A stretch of DNA of 32,830 bases from Anaerobacillus alkalilacustris (lineage in GTDB: Bacteria; Bacillota; Bacilli; Bacillales; Anaerobacillaceae). A model generated the notes under the pieces. That model did no database searches. It was not told where the DNA came from and saw only the letters and a list, made by a program, of their open reading frames with translations. The stretch is from the NCBI RefSeq assembly GCF_001866005.1, contig NZ_MLQR01000001.1:785842-818671 (forward strand). Reading direction: 5' to 3'. A program made the position numbers and the translations under genes. This document shows positions 16,623-25,905 of the stretch, piece by piece (within the stretch, counting starts at the first letter, position 1; each line of letters begins with the position of its first letter).

Positions 16623-17564
16623 CTACCTTAACAAGTTTTCTAAAAAATTAATTTTTTGCTTTGCATTCTCTTTAATTATGAAATCGACACCACTGTTAAT
16701 GGTTCTTTCAATTGTTTCTCCCACTAGTACTTTCCTTGCTGTTTCAACACTTAAATATCCCATATCATAAGGATTTTGTGCAACAGTTCCACGAATTTCA
16801 CCTTCATCTATCAACTCAATCATCTCTATAAGGCCATCTGCCCCAATTACAGGAATTTCTAATCCCTGCTCCATTATTGCTTCCATAGCGCCTAAAGCCC
16901 TGATGTCATTTACTGCATATACACCTTTAATATGTGGATATTCTATCAGTATCTCTTCCATTGCTCTTTTTGCAAGTATTTTCTCATTTTTGACATCCGC
17001 TTTCAACGTAGCTACCTTGATAGCTGCTCTTTCCAAATTAATTGTAGCTCCTTCGATCCGACTAGCAGAAACAGCTTGATTAATATTACCAGAGATAAGA
17101 GCAACTTCATCTCCAGGTTGAAGTTGCGTGGCTAAAAAAGCTCCTGCCATTTTTCCTATCTCAACGTTATTTGTACCAATATAAGCCGTTTTATGTTTCC
17201 AAGGATCATCCGTATCTAACAGTAGTACAGGAATATTAATCTCGTGAAACTTCATTAATATAGGAATAATATCCGAAGAAACCGAAGAAACGATTAACAA
17301 ATCTGGTTCTTGATTTAGAATGTCCATAAGCAGTGCAGATTGTTCTTCAATCGTTTCATTAAGGGGAGCATGTACTTCTCCAACGAGATTAAAATCTCGA
17401 AAGCCCTTTTCTAATCCTTTTTTAACAATTTGCCAATATTGGGAGTCTATGTTCTTTAGAACAACAGCTACAGTAGGCTTGTGCTCTGCAAATGGCTTCG
17501 ACATAAAAGTTATAAAGATTGCAAAAATCAAAAAAACAAGGAAAATTATCGAACTTTTTTTCAT
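16623..17564 (-). CDS. Membrane-anchored sugar-binding-type periplasmic protein
   Basis: The 313-residue type 1 periplasmic-binding-protein fold (LacI/ribose-binding-like, Peripla_BP_4) has KPTVAVVLKNIDSQYWQIVKKG at the first lobe, LLLDTDDP, YIGTNNVEIGKMAG, ALISGNINQAVSASRIEG, GVYAVNDIRALGAMEA, VIGADG and TVAQNPYDMGYLS. The N-terminus is one hydrophobic helix (5-21) with no lipobox Cys, so it is probably membrane-anchored or secreted, facing outside. No ABC permease or ATPase gene is near. It is the last gene of a kinase operon, 53 bp behind the second kinase, which suggests it presents a ligand to a sensor and does not feed a transporter. GGTGAG precedes the ATG. Confidence 0.85.
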   Translation of the reverse strand: MKKSSIIFLVFLIFAIFITFMSKPFAEHKPTVAVVLKNIDSQYWQIVKKGLEKGFRDFNLVGEVHAPLNETIEEQSALLMDILNQEPDLLIVSSVSSDIIPILMKFHEINIPVLLLDTDDPWKHKTAYIGTNNVEIGKMAGAFLATQLQPGDEVALISGNINQAVSASRIEGATINLERAAIKVATLKADVKNEKILAKRAMEEILIEYPHIKGVYAVNDIRALGAMEAIMEQGLEIPVIGADGLIEMIELIDEGEIRGTVAQNPYDMGYLSVETARKVLVGETIERTINSGVDFIIKENAKQKINFLENLLR

Positions 17565-17617
17565 ATAGAGCTCACCCTATCTTCCAGGATTACAATTAGA
17601 ACATTCTATCTGTGTAA

Positions 17618-19675
17618 TTAAATGTTAGTTTCAATATTAAAACGAATGTAAAATGTTGTACCATTATCTCCTGTTGCTATTTGAATATCCGCATGATGAC
17701 GTTCTGCTATACTATAACAAATTGCTAAACCTAAACCAGTGCCATTCTCCTTTGTCGTATAAAACGGCGTACCAATTTTATCCAAGACTTCGGGTTTCAT
17801 TCCAGATCCTTGATCTTTGATTTTCAGAACAACAGCATGTTCCTCTAAATAAGTTTTTATTGTTAATTTTCCACCAGGGGACATCGCATCAAGTCCATTT
17901 AAAGCGATATTTAATATTAATTGCCGAATTTCTTTTTGATCTATAAATATACTAGGACAATCAGCTAAGTTAATAGTTATATGTTTACTAGATCGTAATG
18001 CTTCTGCTTGTATAAGTGGAAATAATGCTTTAATGATCGAATTCAAGTTTTGATTTTTCCTATCGCTCACTTTATTTTTTGCCAAGTTTAGAAATTCAGT
18101 AATAATACTGTTAGCTCTTGTAAGTTCATCCATCATTAAATCAACAATTTCTACTGGTAATTGATCACGATTGCTTCTTGCTACTTGTAAAAAACCATGC
18201 ACTGTCGTCATCGGGTTTCTAATTTCATGTGCGATACCTGCAGCCATTTCACCGATAAGGTTTAATCTATCTAATCGTGACATTTCTTTCTCCAAAAGAA
18301 CCCTATCAGTAACATCAGTTATAACAATTAGAACACATATTTCTTTATGTATTTCGATTAATTCTGATGAGAGTAGCCCCGCTCGAATTTCATTACTCTT
18401 TGTCTTATAATTAATCCTTATGTTTCGATTCGGCTGTTCGATATCTATTAAATCGCCATTAAATTCTTCAACAATGTTTAATATATTAATGTTTTGATTT
18501 CTTATTTCATCATAATTATAACCCGTTATATTTATCCAACTAGGGTTTGCATCAATATATGTACCTTCTTTTATCGATATTATAGCCTTTAAGCAAGGAC
18601 TAGATTCAAAGATTTTCCTAAACCGTTCTTCGGAAACATATAAATTATCAGCTATTTTTTTTCGTTGCTCTATTTCTTTTTGTAAATTCTCATTAGCCAT
18701 TCTTAACTCTACTGTTCGTTCAGCAACAATTTTTTCTAGGTTTTCAAACTGTTGTTTCTTAACTTCCTCGATCTGTTTTCTTTCTGTCACATTACGAATG
18801 GTACAAACAAAGATTTGTTGTCCCTCAATTATTGTTTCTCCTATTTGAACATCAACGGGAAATTCACTACCATTTTTTCGTAAAGCAACAGCTTCAATTA
18901 CTTTCCCAATAGAAGCTTTCATTGAGAATAATATGAAGGACTGTGAGTTCTCTACTTTTTCTTCGGTATTAACCTTAAATAGTTCACCTACGTGCTTTCC
19001 AAGTAACTCGACCTCGTTAAATCCAAACATCCTTTGTATTGAAGGGTTTACCGAGAGTATATGTCCATTTTCATCAAAGGTTACAATAGTATCCATCAAC
19101 GTTTCACCAATTACTTTGGACAATGCTTCAGAACGACGAAGGTTCAAAGTGGTTCTATCCAGTTCTTGGTTAATTTCTTTAATTTCTATCGAATGCTCCC
19201 ATTCTCCTAATAACTTACTTTCCTCATGCTTTTGATGAATCTTTACAAATTGTTCTATTTTTTGCCTCAACGTTTCAGGATTAAACGGTTTAAAAATATA
19301 ATCTATTGCTCCTACCGAATAACCTCGATTAACATGTTCAATGTCTTGACTTATTGCAGTAATAAAGATAATCGGTATATATCTTGTTTTTTCTCTTTCC
19401 TTTATAAGTTCCGCTGTTTCAAACCCGTTAAGTCCAGGCATCTGTACGTCTAATAATATTACTGCAAAATCTTCCTTTAGCATGCATTTAAGTGCTTCTT
19501 TCCCCGAGCTTGCACTAACCAAATGGTAGTTGGGAGAGGTAAGTACAGCTCTCAACGCCAATAAATTCTCAGGATGATCATCGACCATTAATATATTTAC
19601 TTTTTGAGTAGCTCCACTATTTAATTTTTCGATAGAGTTTTTCTGTTGGATCAAAGTCTTCGTAGTAATTTCCAT
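17618..19675 (-). CDS. Receiver-PAS-PAS-histidine kinase, sporulation-kinase type
   Basis: The product has 685 residues from the chosen ATG. An N-terminal response-regulator receiver (about 26-145; NILMVDDHPENLL, phospho-Asp76 in LLDVQMPG, Lys129) is followed by PAS1 (about 187-300, FGFNEVELLGKHVGEL), a coiled coil, PAS2 (about 350-455) and a kinase core. The core has His483 (MAAGIAHEIRNPMTTVHGF), N-box NIALNGLDAMSPGG and G boxes DQGSGM and GTGLGLA. The HisKA block is like those of KinA-KinE. No membrane helix is present, so it is cytosolic. The start is uncertain: the frame is open from 19729, overlaps the CheR gene end (19617) and has no clear ribosome site. An ATG at LMVDDH is too far inside. 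Confidence 0.88.
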   Translation of the reverse strand: MEITTKTLIQQKNSIEKLNSGATQKVNILMVDDHPENLLALRAVLTSPNYHLVSASSGKEALKCMLKEDFAVILLDVQMPGLNGFETAELIKEREKTRYIPIIFITAISQDIEHVNRGYSVGAIDYIFKPFNPETLRQKIEQFVKIHQKHEESKLLGEWEHSIEIKEINQELDRTTLNLRRSEALSKVIGETLMDTIVTFDENGHILSVNPSIQRMFGFNEVELLGKHVGELFKVNTEEKVENSQSFILFSMKASIGKVIEAVALRKNGSEFPVDVQIGETIIEGQQIFVCTIRNVTERKQIEEVKKQQFENLEKIVAERTVELRMANENLQKEIEQRKKIADNLYVSEERFRKIFESSPCLKAIISIKEGTYIDANPSWINITGYNYDEIRNQNINILNIVEEFNGDLIDIEQPNRNIRINYKTKSNEIRAGLLSSELIEIHKEICVLIVITDVTDRVLLEKEMSRLDRLNLIGEMAAGIAHEIRNPMTTVHGFLQVARSNRDQLPVEIVDLMMDELTRANSIITEFLNLAKNKVSDRKNQNLNSIIKALFPLIQAEALRSSKHITINLADCPSIFIDQKEIRQLILNIALNGLDAMSPGGKLTIKTYLEEHAVVLKIKDQGSGMKPEVLDKIGTPFYTTKENGTGLGLAICYSIAERHHADIQIATGDNGTTFYIRFNIETNI

Positions 19676-20471
19676 AGCTCGTAAATCTCGTCCCCTCTCT
19701 TTTGCCCAGACCAAGAAATCCTGATACACTTAAGCTTTCATAAAACAGTCGGTGGACATCATTTTGTAAAGATTTATTAAAATATATTAATACATTTCGA
19801 CATAAGATTATGTCGAATTCATTAAAAGAATGATCAGTAGCTAAATTGTGTTGTGCAAATACAATATTTTTTTGAAGAAAGGGATGAAAGACAACTTGTT
19901 CACCAACTGCTTTATAGTATTCTGAAAAAGCTCTCTTTCCTCCAGACTCAAAATAGTTGTGAGTATAAAGCTGCATCCCATCTAAGGAAAACGTTCCTTT
20001 CTTCGCTTTTTCTAAAGAATTCTCATTTATATCAGTTGCGTAAATTCTAGTTTTATCGTAAATCCCTTCTTCATGTAAAAGTATAGCCATTGAATATACT
20101 TCTTCTCCAGTTGAGCAGCCTGCATGCCAAATATGAATTTTCGGATAGTCTCTAATAATTGGAATAAGTTTCTTTCGAAAAACCTTAAAAAATTCGGGAT
20201 CACGAAACATTTCTGTAACATTTATTGAAAGGTCAGAAAATAACTTTTCCAATAAGTTAGGTTCCCGAAGAACTTTTTCCTGTAAAGCAGAGATACTTGA
20301 AAGCTTTTCCTTACGTACACGGTAGTAAATTCTTCTTTGAATAAAAGGAAAAGCATAATTTCGAAAATCGTATCCATAATAACGGTAAATTGCTTCTAGC
20401 AGCAGGTCAATCTCAATTTCTTCAATGTCTTTACCGTGTGCTTGATCTTGTTTTTTGTTGTCACTTAACAT
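19617..20471 (-). CDS. CheR-type protein glutamate methyltransferase (RsbM-like)
   Basis: The 284-residue protein has an N-terminal CheR helical domain (RRYYGYDF-like region, residues 25-90, with SINVTEMFRDPEFF) and a SAM-binding domain with motif I HAGCSTGEEVYSMAI (about 116-130) and DIILCRNVLIYF. CheR enzymes methylate glutamates on receptor helices. Here it lies 10 bp behind a hybrid kinase and overlaps the next kinase. No CheB esterase or chemoreceptor is in the operon. This matches the RsbM/RsbK pairing of Bacillus cereus, where RsbM methylates the kinase. AGGAG is 7 bases ahead of the ATG. Confidence 0.9.
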   Translation of the reverse strand: MLSDNKKQDQAHGKDIEEIEIDLLLEAIYRYYGYDFRNYAFPFIQRRIYYRVRKEKLSSISALQEKVLREPNLLEKLFSDLSINVTEMFRDPEFFKVFRKKLIPIIRDYPKIHIWHAGCSTGEEVYSMAILLHEEGIYDKTRIYATDINENSLEKAKKGTFSLDGMQLYTHNYFESGGKRAFSEYYKAVGEQVVFHPFLQKNIVFAQHNLATDHSFNEFDIILCRNVLIYFNKSLQNDVHRLFYESLSVSGFLGLGKREGTRFTSYGNYYEDFDPTEKLYRKIK

Positions 20472-20481
20472 GCTATAACTC

Positions 20482-23271
20482 CTATTCGACCTTACTATAC
20501 AACCATACTTGCATTAGAGAAAACAGTTGATCTAAAATAATCGGCTTACTAATGTAATCAGACGCACCAGCATCTAAACATTCTTGTCTACTATGTTTCA
20601 TAGCTTTAGCCGTCAGCGCTATAATAGGAAGTGTTTTAAATTTTGGTATACTTCGAATTCTTCTCATGGCCTCAAATCCATCAATCTCGGGCATCATAAT
20701 ATCCATCAAAATTAAATCAACATCTGGATTTTCATGTAAAGTCTCGATACCCTCGCGACCATTTTCGGCGTAAATAATATCCATTTGATATTTTTCTAGT
20801 GCTGTTGTTAGTGCGTAAACATTACGGATATCATCATCAACAATAAGAACCTTTTTCCCTCTCAGCAAGGATTGACCGTTATCATTTGATTTACTTCTAC
20901 TTGGTGCTTTTTCCTGATTTTCAAGTAGCATTACTGAAGGGACGGGTTGATCTACAGATGCAGCTACTTCCTCATTAGGAATTTCATGAGCTACTTCATC
21001 CATTGACTCATATAGCGGTAAATAAAATGTAAAAGTACTCCCTTTACCTTCCTCACTATCTACTTCAATAAACCCATCTAACAAAAATGCAATATTCTTA
21101 CTAATAGATAGCCCTAGCCCAGTTCCACCAAATTGACGACTTGTCGTACCATCTGCTTGTTGAAACGCCTCAAAAATGATATTTTGCTTTTCTCTCGCTA
21201 TTCCTATACCAGTATCGATGACCGAGAAAACAAGCATGGATTGGGCAGTGGTATTGTTAAACCTATGCTCTCCCAACTCTTTTTTTGTTGTTTTACGAAT
21301 AACTAAAGACACACTTCCGGTCTCTGTAAATTTAAACGCATTAGAAAGCATATTTTTTAAGACTTGATGCAACCGTTGCTCATCGCTAAATAATACATTA
21401 GGTAAATTGGGTGCGAGTTCAATATTAAAAGCAACTTTTTTCTGAATAGCAATAGGAGAAAATTGCTTTTTAACAAATTCTTGTAGCTCTTCAAACTCTA
21501 TTTTACTATAAATAAGCTCTATTTTCCCTGCTTCAACTTTTGATAAATCTAAAATATCATTAATTAATTGTAATAAATCTGTCCCCGAAGAATAGATTGT
21601 ACGAACATACTCTTGTTGTTTCGATGAAAGGTTCTTTTCTTCATTCTCTGTAAGTATTTGAGCTAAAATTAACAAACTATTAAGCGGTGTTCTCAACTCA
21701 TGAGACATATTAGCTAAAAATTCAGATTTATATTGTGAGCTAACTTCAAGTTGTTGAGCTTTTTCTTCAAGCGCTTCTCTTACTTTTTCAAGTTCCTGTT
21801 TTTTATTTTCAGAGTTCTCGTATTGCTCTTCAAGTTTTTCATTTGCTGTTCTTAACTCTTCTTGTTGTAATTGTAATTCCTCAGATTGAGCTTGTAATTC
21901 TTCAGATTGAGCCTGTAACTCTTCTGTTAATGCTTGTGATTCTTTTAGTAGTCTTTCTACGGCCATACGGTTTCTAATACTATTAATTGTCATTCCAACA
22001 TTTCCAACAATTTCTTCAAGAAGTTTTATTTGAAGAGTATTAATGCCATTTAATGAAGCAATTTCAATTACAGCAAGGACATTTCCTTCGAATTCAATCG
22101 GAACCATAATAATCGCTTTTGGTGAGGATTGTACTAATCCAGTTTGGATTCGAATGCCTGTATCATTACTTTGATTTAATAATATAACACGTTTTTCAGC
22201 TGCACATTGCCCGATAAGCCCTTCACCGATACGAAAACGTTCAAACTGGGGCTGATCATTTGAAAAAGCGTATGTAGCTATCCTCTTAAGGTAATGATCG
22301 TTTCCTTCAGTTTCTTTAATATAGAACACACCATAATTAGCTCCGATCATTGGGACGAGTTTAGTAATTAGTGATTTAGCAAGCATTTTAACATTTTCAA
22401 CTTCTGGATACATTGTAGCAATTTCAGCAATATTTGTTTTTAACCAGCTTAATTCTTCTGCCTCTTCCTTTAATTGTTTCTCAAGACTACTTTTATCCTC
22501 TAGTGTTCTCGCCATTTTGTTAAATGCAACAGCTATAGCACCAACTTCACCTTTTGACGAAATCTCAATCCTAGGTAACGCTTCAGTATTAGTGTTTGAT
22601 ACGCTCTTTAATACAGTTGTTACATTATTTAAATCTTTTGTAATATTTCTTATTATCCACAATGTGAATCCTACTCCTAAACTTAAACTAAGAGCAAGAT
22701 AAATATAAATCATCTTAACTGCTAAACTATAAGATTCTCTCGTTCTAAACAACTCATTTTTTAACTCTTGTTCCTGTAATCCGTGAAGAACTTCAGCCAT
22801 TTGGAGCATTCTTTGTCTAGTAATCTTTGCATCATTACTCAAAAACGGTTCAACATTGGCATTTTTATCCACCTTTTGAAGGGTGATGATTTGGGTTGCA
22901 TTAGCCTGATAGGCACCATGTAATGTTCTAAATTTAGCAATTAATTCCTGCGATTTCACTTGTGCATCCATCTTTTCAAGCGTCTCAAGTGCTAACCGTA
23001 AATTCACATGTGCCTCTTCCCATTCGTTCATAACTGAAATATCTACTTCATCACCTGTTGGATTAGCAGTAATTTCCCTTAATGCTCTTCCGATATTAGC
23101 AGTTTCATATTTTATTGTAGATGTCATTTTTGTCCGTTCATACAACTCGTTAACAACTACATGCATATTTACCGTTGACTGTTCAAGCATATTCATTAAA
23201 ATAATGACAATAATAGAAATTAACACTATGATTGATCCTATGCTCGCGTAGAGTTTTGTCTTGAACTTCAT
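20482..23271 (-). CDS. Membrane hybrid histidine kinase 4HB-HAMP-GAF-HK-receiver (RsbK-like)
   Basis: The 929-residue protein has TM1 (about 9-28), an extracellular helical sensor (29-180, 4HB/CHASE3-like), TM2 (about 187-207), HAMP (208-260) and GAF (285-435). A glutamate- and glutamine-rich coiled coil (445-510) carries the repeat EELQAQS. The kinase core has His524 (NMSHELRTPLNS), an N-box (640-648), DTGIGIA and GGTGLGLS. The C-terminal receiver (806-925) has acidic pocket 812-814, phospho-Asp857 and Lys909. Architecture and the adjoining CheR gene match RsbK of B. cereus, which activates a PP2C phosphatase in the SigB pathway. No such phosphatase or sigB gene is in this window. GAGGA precedes the ATG. 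It is the first gene of the operon. Confidence 0.92.
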   Translation of the reverse strand: MKFKTKLYASIGSIIVLISIIVIILMNMLEQSTVNMHVVVNELYERTKMTSTIKYETANIGRALREITANPTGDEVDISVMNEWEEAHVNLRLALETLEKMDAQVKSQELIAKFRTLHGAYQANATQIITLQKVDKNANVEPFLSNDAKITRQRMLQMAEVLHGLQEQELKNELFRTRESYSLAVKMIYIYLALSLSLGVGFTLWIIRNITKDLNNVTTVLKSVSNTNTEALPRIEISSKGEVGAIAVAFNKMARTLEDKSSLEKQLKEEAEELSWLKTNIAEIATMYPEVENVKMLAKSLITKLVPMIGANYGVFYIKETEGNDHYLKRIATYAFSNDQPQFERFRIGEGLIGQCAAEKRVILLNQSNDTGIRIQTGLVQSSPKAIIMVPIEFEGNVLAVIEIASLNGINTLQIKLLEEIVGNVGMTINSIRNRMAVERLLKESQALTEELQAQSEELQAQSEELQLQQEELRTANEKLEEQYENSENKKQELEKVREALEEKAQQLEVSSQYKSEFLANMSHELRTPLNSLLILAQILTENEEKNLSSKQQEYVRTIYSSGTDLLQLINDILDLSKVEAGKIELIYSKIEFEELQEFVKKQFSPIAIQKKVAFNIELAPNLPNVLFSDEQRLHQVLKNMLSNAFKFTETGSVSLVIRKTTKKELGEHRFNNTTAQSMLVFSVIDTGIGIAREKQNIIFEAFQQADGTTSRQFGGTGLGLSISKNIAFLLDGFIEVDSEEGKGSTFTFYLPLYESMDEVAHEIPNEEVAASVDQPVPSVMLLENQEKAPSRSKSNDNGQSLLRGKKVLIVDDDIRNVYALTTALEKYQMDIIYAENGREGIETLHENPDVDLILMDIMMPEIDGFEAMRRIRSIPKFKTLPIIALTAKAMKHSRQECLDAGASDYISKPIILDQLFSLMQVWLYSKVE

Positions 23272-23669
23272 ATATTTTCCTCATCCCAACTTATTAATAT
23301 AATGTTTTCATTATTATTCAAAATAGCATAATTACTATATTTGGTAAATGCTTTTTTTCTTTCATAAAACTTATGATTATTTGTAGATGTTTTTGTTGCT
23401 ATCTATCGATTTATGCCATTTATATATACAACCCATTATATTACATATTCAAAAGTTTAAATATATTTATTTCAAAAAAATTAATATATTTCCTTTTATT
23501 TCATAAATTCATTAATGAAACTCGTCATATTCCTACACAGACATAAGAGTATTGATAAATAGTTTTGATTTAATGAATTTTGTTATTCTCGACACTAAGA
23601 TACTATACGTAGTTACGCTGAACGGTTCGCATCTAATTTTAGATTCATGCAGCAATTATAGCTAAAATG

Positions 23670-23792
23670 CAATCAGTGGAGGTTTTTCCCTTCAATTCGC
23701 CCTCCACTGATGAAAGTTATTCCTAACCTAAACTTTTCAATTTTCTTAAATTTTAAGATTGACGTCTTACTGCCACATAAGAGTGGGATAAA
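23670..23792. repeat. Intergenic hairpin repeat, copy B
   Basis: A perfect 11-bp hairpin ATCAGTGGAGG/CCTCCACTGAT (about 23671-23711) is followed by CCTAAACTTTTCAATTTTCT and ends in ATAAGAGTGGGATAAAA. Copies A and C share these parts in the same order. It lies in the gap 23272-23828 between glgC and the sensory operon; no ORF with a ribosome site was found there. Confidence 0.7.
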
Positions 23793-23828
23793 ATTCATTT
23801 GCCAAATTCATATAAGAAACACAAGAAA

Positions 23829-23854
23829 TCCCACCTACTTTATCGTAAGCGGGA
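23829..23854 (-). terminator. Terminator hairpin of glgC
   Basis: On the minus strand TCCCGCTTAC pairs with GTAGGTGGGA over 10 bp (two G-U pairs) around a 6-base loop, followed by TTTCTTGTGTTT. It lies 24 bp after the glgC stop. Confidence 0.65.
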
Positions 23855-23877
23855 CTTTAGTCCGTGTAACAAAATAA

Positions 23878-25035
23878 TTATTTTACACTACTGTAAATTA
23901 AATTTTCTGTAATTGTCTTTCCTACTAGAGTAATTTGTTTATGAACAGAGCTCGTTATCGTGTAATTATCAGGGATTGAAACCCCTTCTCCAATAATCGC
24001 ATTTTCAATAAGAACATTCTCACCAATTCTTGCCCCTGTTAATAAAACAGAGTTTTTAACTTTAGACCCTTTGCCAACTTTTACATCACCAAATAATACA
24101 GAGTGTTCAACATTACCGTATATTTCATTTCCGCCACCAACTATCGATTGTTTAATTAGTGCATCTTTATCGAGATATTGTGGTGGATAATTATTTTCCA
24201 CAGTACAAATCTCCCATTCTTGACTTGTCAAAAAGATATTTTTATCTCGCTCTAACAGATCCATATTCGCTTCCCAGTAACTTTCTATTGTACCAACATC
24301 CTTCCAGTAACCATGGAATTTATATGAATACATAGATTGATTATTTCTAAGCATGGAAGGTATGATATCTTTACCAAAATCTTTTGAAGAAAAATCATTT
24401 CTTTCTTCTTGTTCTAAATATTTTTTTAGTACACTCCATTTAAATATATAAATACCCATTGAAGCTAGATTTGAAGTTGGAAATTTAGGTTTCTCTTCAA
24501 ATTCAACAACTCGATTACTAAACTCATCTATATTCATAATTCCAAATCTACTTGCTTCTTTCCACGGAACACTCATTACGGAGATAGTTGCATCTGCGTT
24601 ATTTTCAATATGCTGCTGTAGCATGTCATTGTAATCCATCTTATAAATATGGTCACCAGAAATCACCAGAACATTTTCCGGATTGTGTTGTTCTATGTAA
24701 TGTAAGTTTTGATAAAGTGCATGCGCAGTACCTTCATACCAACGATCAGAGTCTTTACACTGATATGGTGGAAGGATTGTTAAACCACCATTTCTTTTAT
24801 AAAGATCCCAAGCATCTCCTCTACCAACGTAGTTTTGTAATATGTGAGGCTGATACTGTGTCAATACTCCAACTGTATCAATTCCTGAATTACGGCAATT
24901 ACTCAATGTAAAATCAATAATACGATATTTTCCGCCAAACGGTACTGCTGGTTTAGCATTTTCATCTGTTAAATCTTGTAATCTGGTGCCTCTTCCACCA
25001 GCTAATAACATTGCCACACATTGTTTTTTTCTCAT
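23878..25035 (-). CDS. glgC: Glucose-1-phosphate adenylyltransferase
   Basis: The 385-residue enzyme makes ADP-glucose from ATP and glucose-1-phosphate for glycogen. The nucleotide-binding start [41 protein letters not shown], the catalytic Asp in [17 protein letters not shown] and a C-terminal left-handed beta-helix (about 290-375) are all present. Length is normal. AGGAGG lies 7 bases ahead of the ATG. Unusually, no glgB, glgD, glgA or glgP adjoins; in most Bacilli these are one operon and GlgC partners GlgD. The only close gene is a 33-residue ORF 27 bp upstream. Confidence 0.95.
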   Translation of the reverse strand: MRKKQCVAMLLAGGRGTRLQDLTDENAKPAVPFGGKYRIIDFTLSNCRNSGIDTVGVLTQYQPHILQNYVGRGDAWDLYKRNGGLTILPPYQCKDSDRWYEGTAHALYQNLHYIEQHNPENVLVISGDHIYKMDYNDMLQQHIENNADATISVMSVPWKEASRFGIMNIDEFSNRVVEFEEKPKFPTSNLASMGIYIFKWSVLKKYLEQEERNDFSSKDFGKDIIPSMLRNNQSMYSYKFHGYWKDVGTIESYWEANMDLLERDKNIFLTSQEWEICTVENNYPPQYLDKDALIKQSIVGGGNEIYGNVEHSVLFGDVKVGKGSKVKNSVLLTGARIGENVLIENAIIGEGVSIPDNYTITSSVHKQITLVGKTITENLIYSSVK

Positions 25036-25062
25036 TTTTGCCTCCTAGGTTTGTTATATTAA

Positions 25063-25164
25063 TTACAAACGATCATCTTCCCATAATTTGTAGTACAAAT
25101 CTTCTTCATGATCGTCCATAGTAATTTCTAATTCTTCTTTGATCTCTACATCAAGTTTAATCAT
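25063..25164 (-). CDS. 33-residue acidic peptide upstream of glgC
   Basis: The short ORF (starts MIKLDVEIKEELEI, ends LWEDDRL) has a strong ribosome site GGAGGG 5 bases before its ATG and sits 27 bp ahead of the glgC ribosome site on the same strand. It has no membrane segment or cysteine and is rich in Asp and Glu. Function is unknown. It could be a small partner protein or a translated leader of glgC. Confidence 0.55.
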   Translation of the reverse strand: MIKLDVEIKEELEITMDDHEEDLYYKLWEDDRL

Positions 25165-25207
25165 AATTACCCTCCGTTTAACTTTGCTGAATACTTTAAC
25201 GAGATTT

Positions 25208-25216
25208 ATAGTACCA
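25208..25216 (-). promoter_or_regulatory. Possible extended -10 promoter for the small ORF and glgC
   Basis: The minus strand reads TGGTACTAT, an extended -10 (TGn plus TACTAT), about 44 bp ahead of the 33-residue ORF. No clear -35 was found. Confidence 0.35.
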
Positions 25217-25669
25217 TAGGATTTCTATTTTTCTTAATAAAATATTCTGACTATTACCGACCCTTATTGACAATTCTCTACCTTTTTATTAAATAACAAA
25301 AAGAGATCAGTAAAAGAAAATATTATTTTTACGTTTCTTTGTCGAATTAAATCTAAAACATTTTTTTTATTCGTCAAAATTCCGTTCACATTTTATACAT
25401 ATTTTGGATATTAAGTGGATTTACCTAAAGTGAAACAGCAAATCTACGTGAATAATTATTAGAAAGTAATTAAATCAGCAATATAAATACAAGAATTATT
25501 AGGTTTAGGTTACTTTGTAACAAATTTCAACTAAAAGTCTCCGTATAGCTTAATGACTATTGCGTCAAATTTTAATACATTTAGATCCTCTTTATAAAGT
25601 ATCGATTATGCAAACGATGCTTTTATCATTAACTGAATTGAGAAACTATTAAAAAATAGCAATAGCAAA

Positions 25670-25698
25670 AGACCATAACACACAAAGCGTTATGGTCT
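25670..25698. terminator. Orphan terminator-like hairpin
   Basis: AGACCATAAC/GTTATGGTCT forms a perfect 10-bp stem with a 9-base loop. TTTT follows on the minus strand and AATTTAATTCTTTTT on the plus strand. No gene ends nearby. Confidence 0.5.
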
Positions 25699-25878
25699 GA
25701 ATTTAATTCTTTTTCAATATTATCCCGACAACTCCCTATCAACTTTTTGGTCATTAGTAATTGATCTTGTTTGTATTACTTTCCTCCATCACGAACAATC
25801 ATAAATTATAGAAATAACCTTCTTAAAACTTCATTAAATTAAGTGAACTCGTTTCAGCAAGCTGAAACATCGGAAAAT

Positions 25879-25905
25879 CCCACCTACGCTACGCTTAGAG
25901 GTGGG
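25879..25905. repeat. CCCACCT palindrome
   Basis: CCCACCT and AGGTGGG flank a 13-base loop. The left arm AATCCCACCTAC is shared with the glgC terminator at 23829. It is possibly a small palindromic repeat of this genome. Confidence 0.45.
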
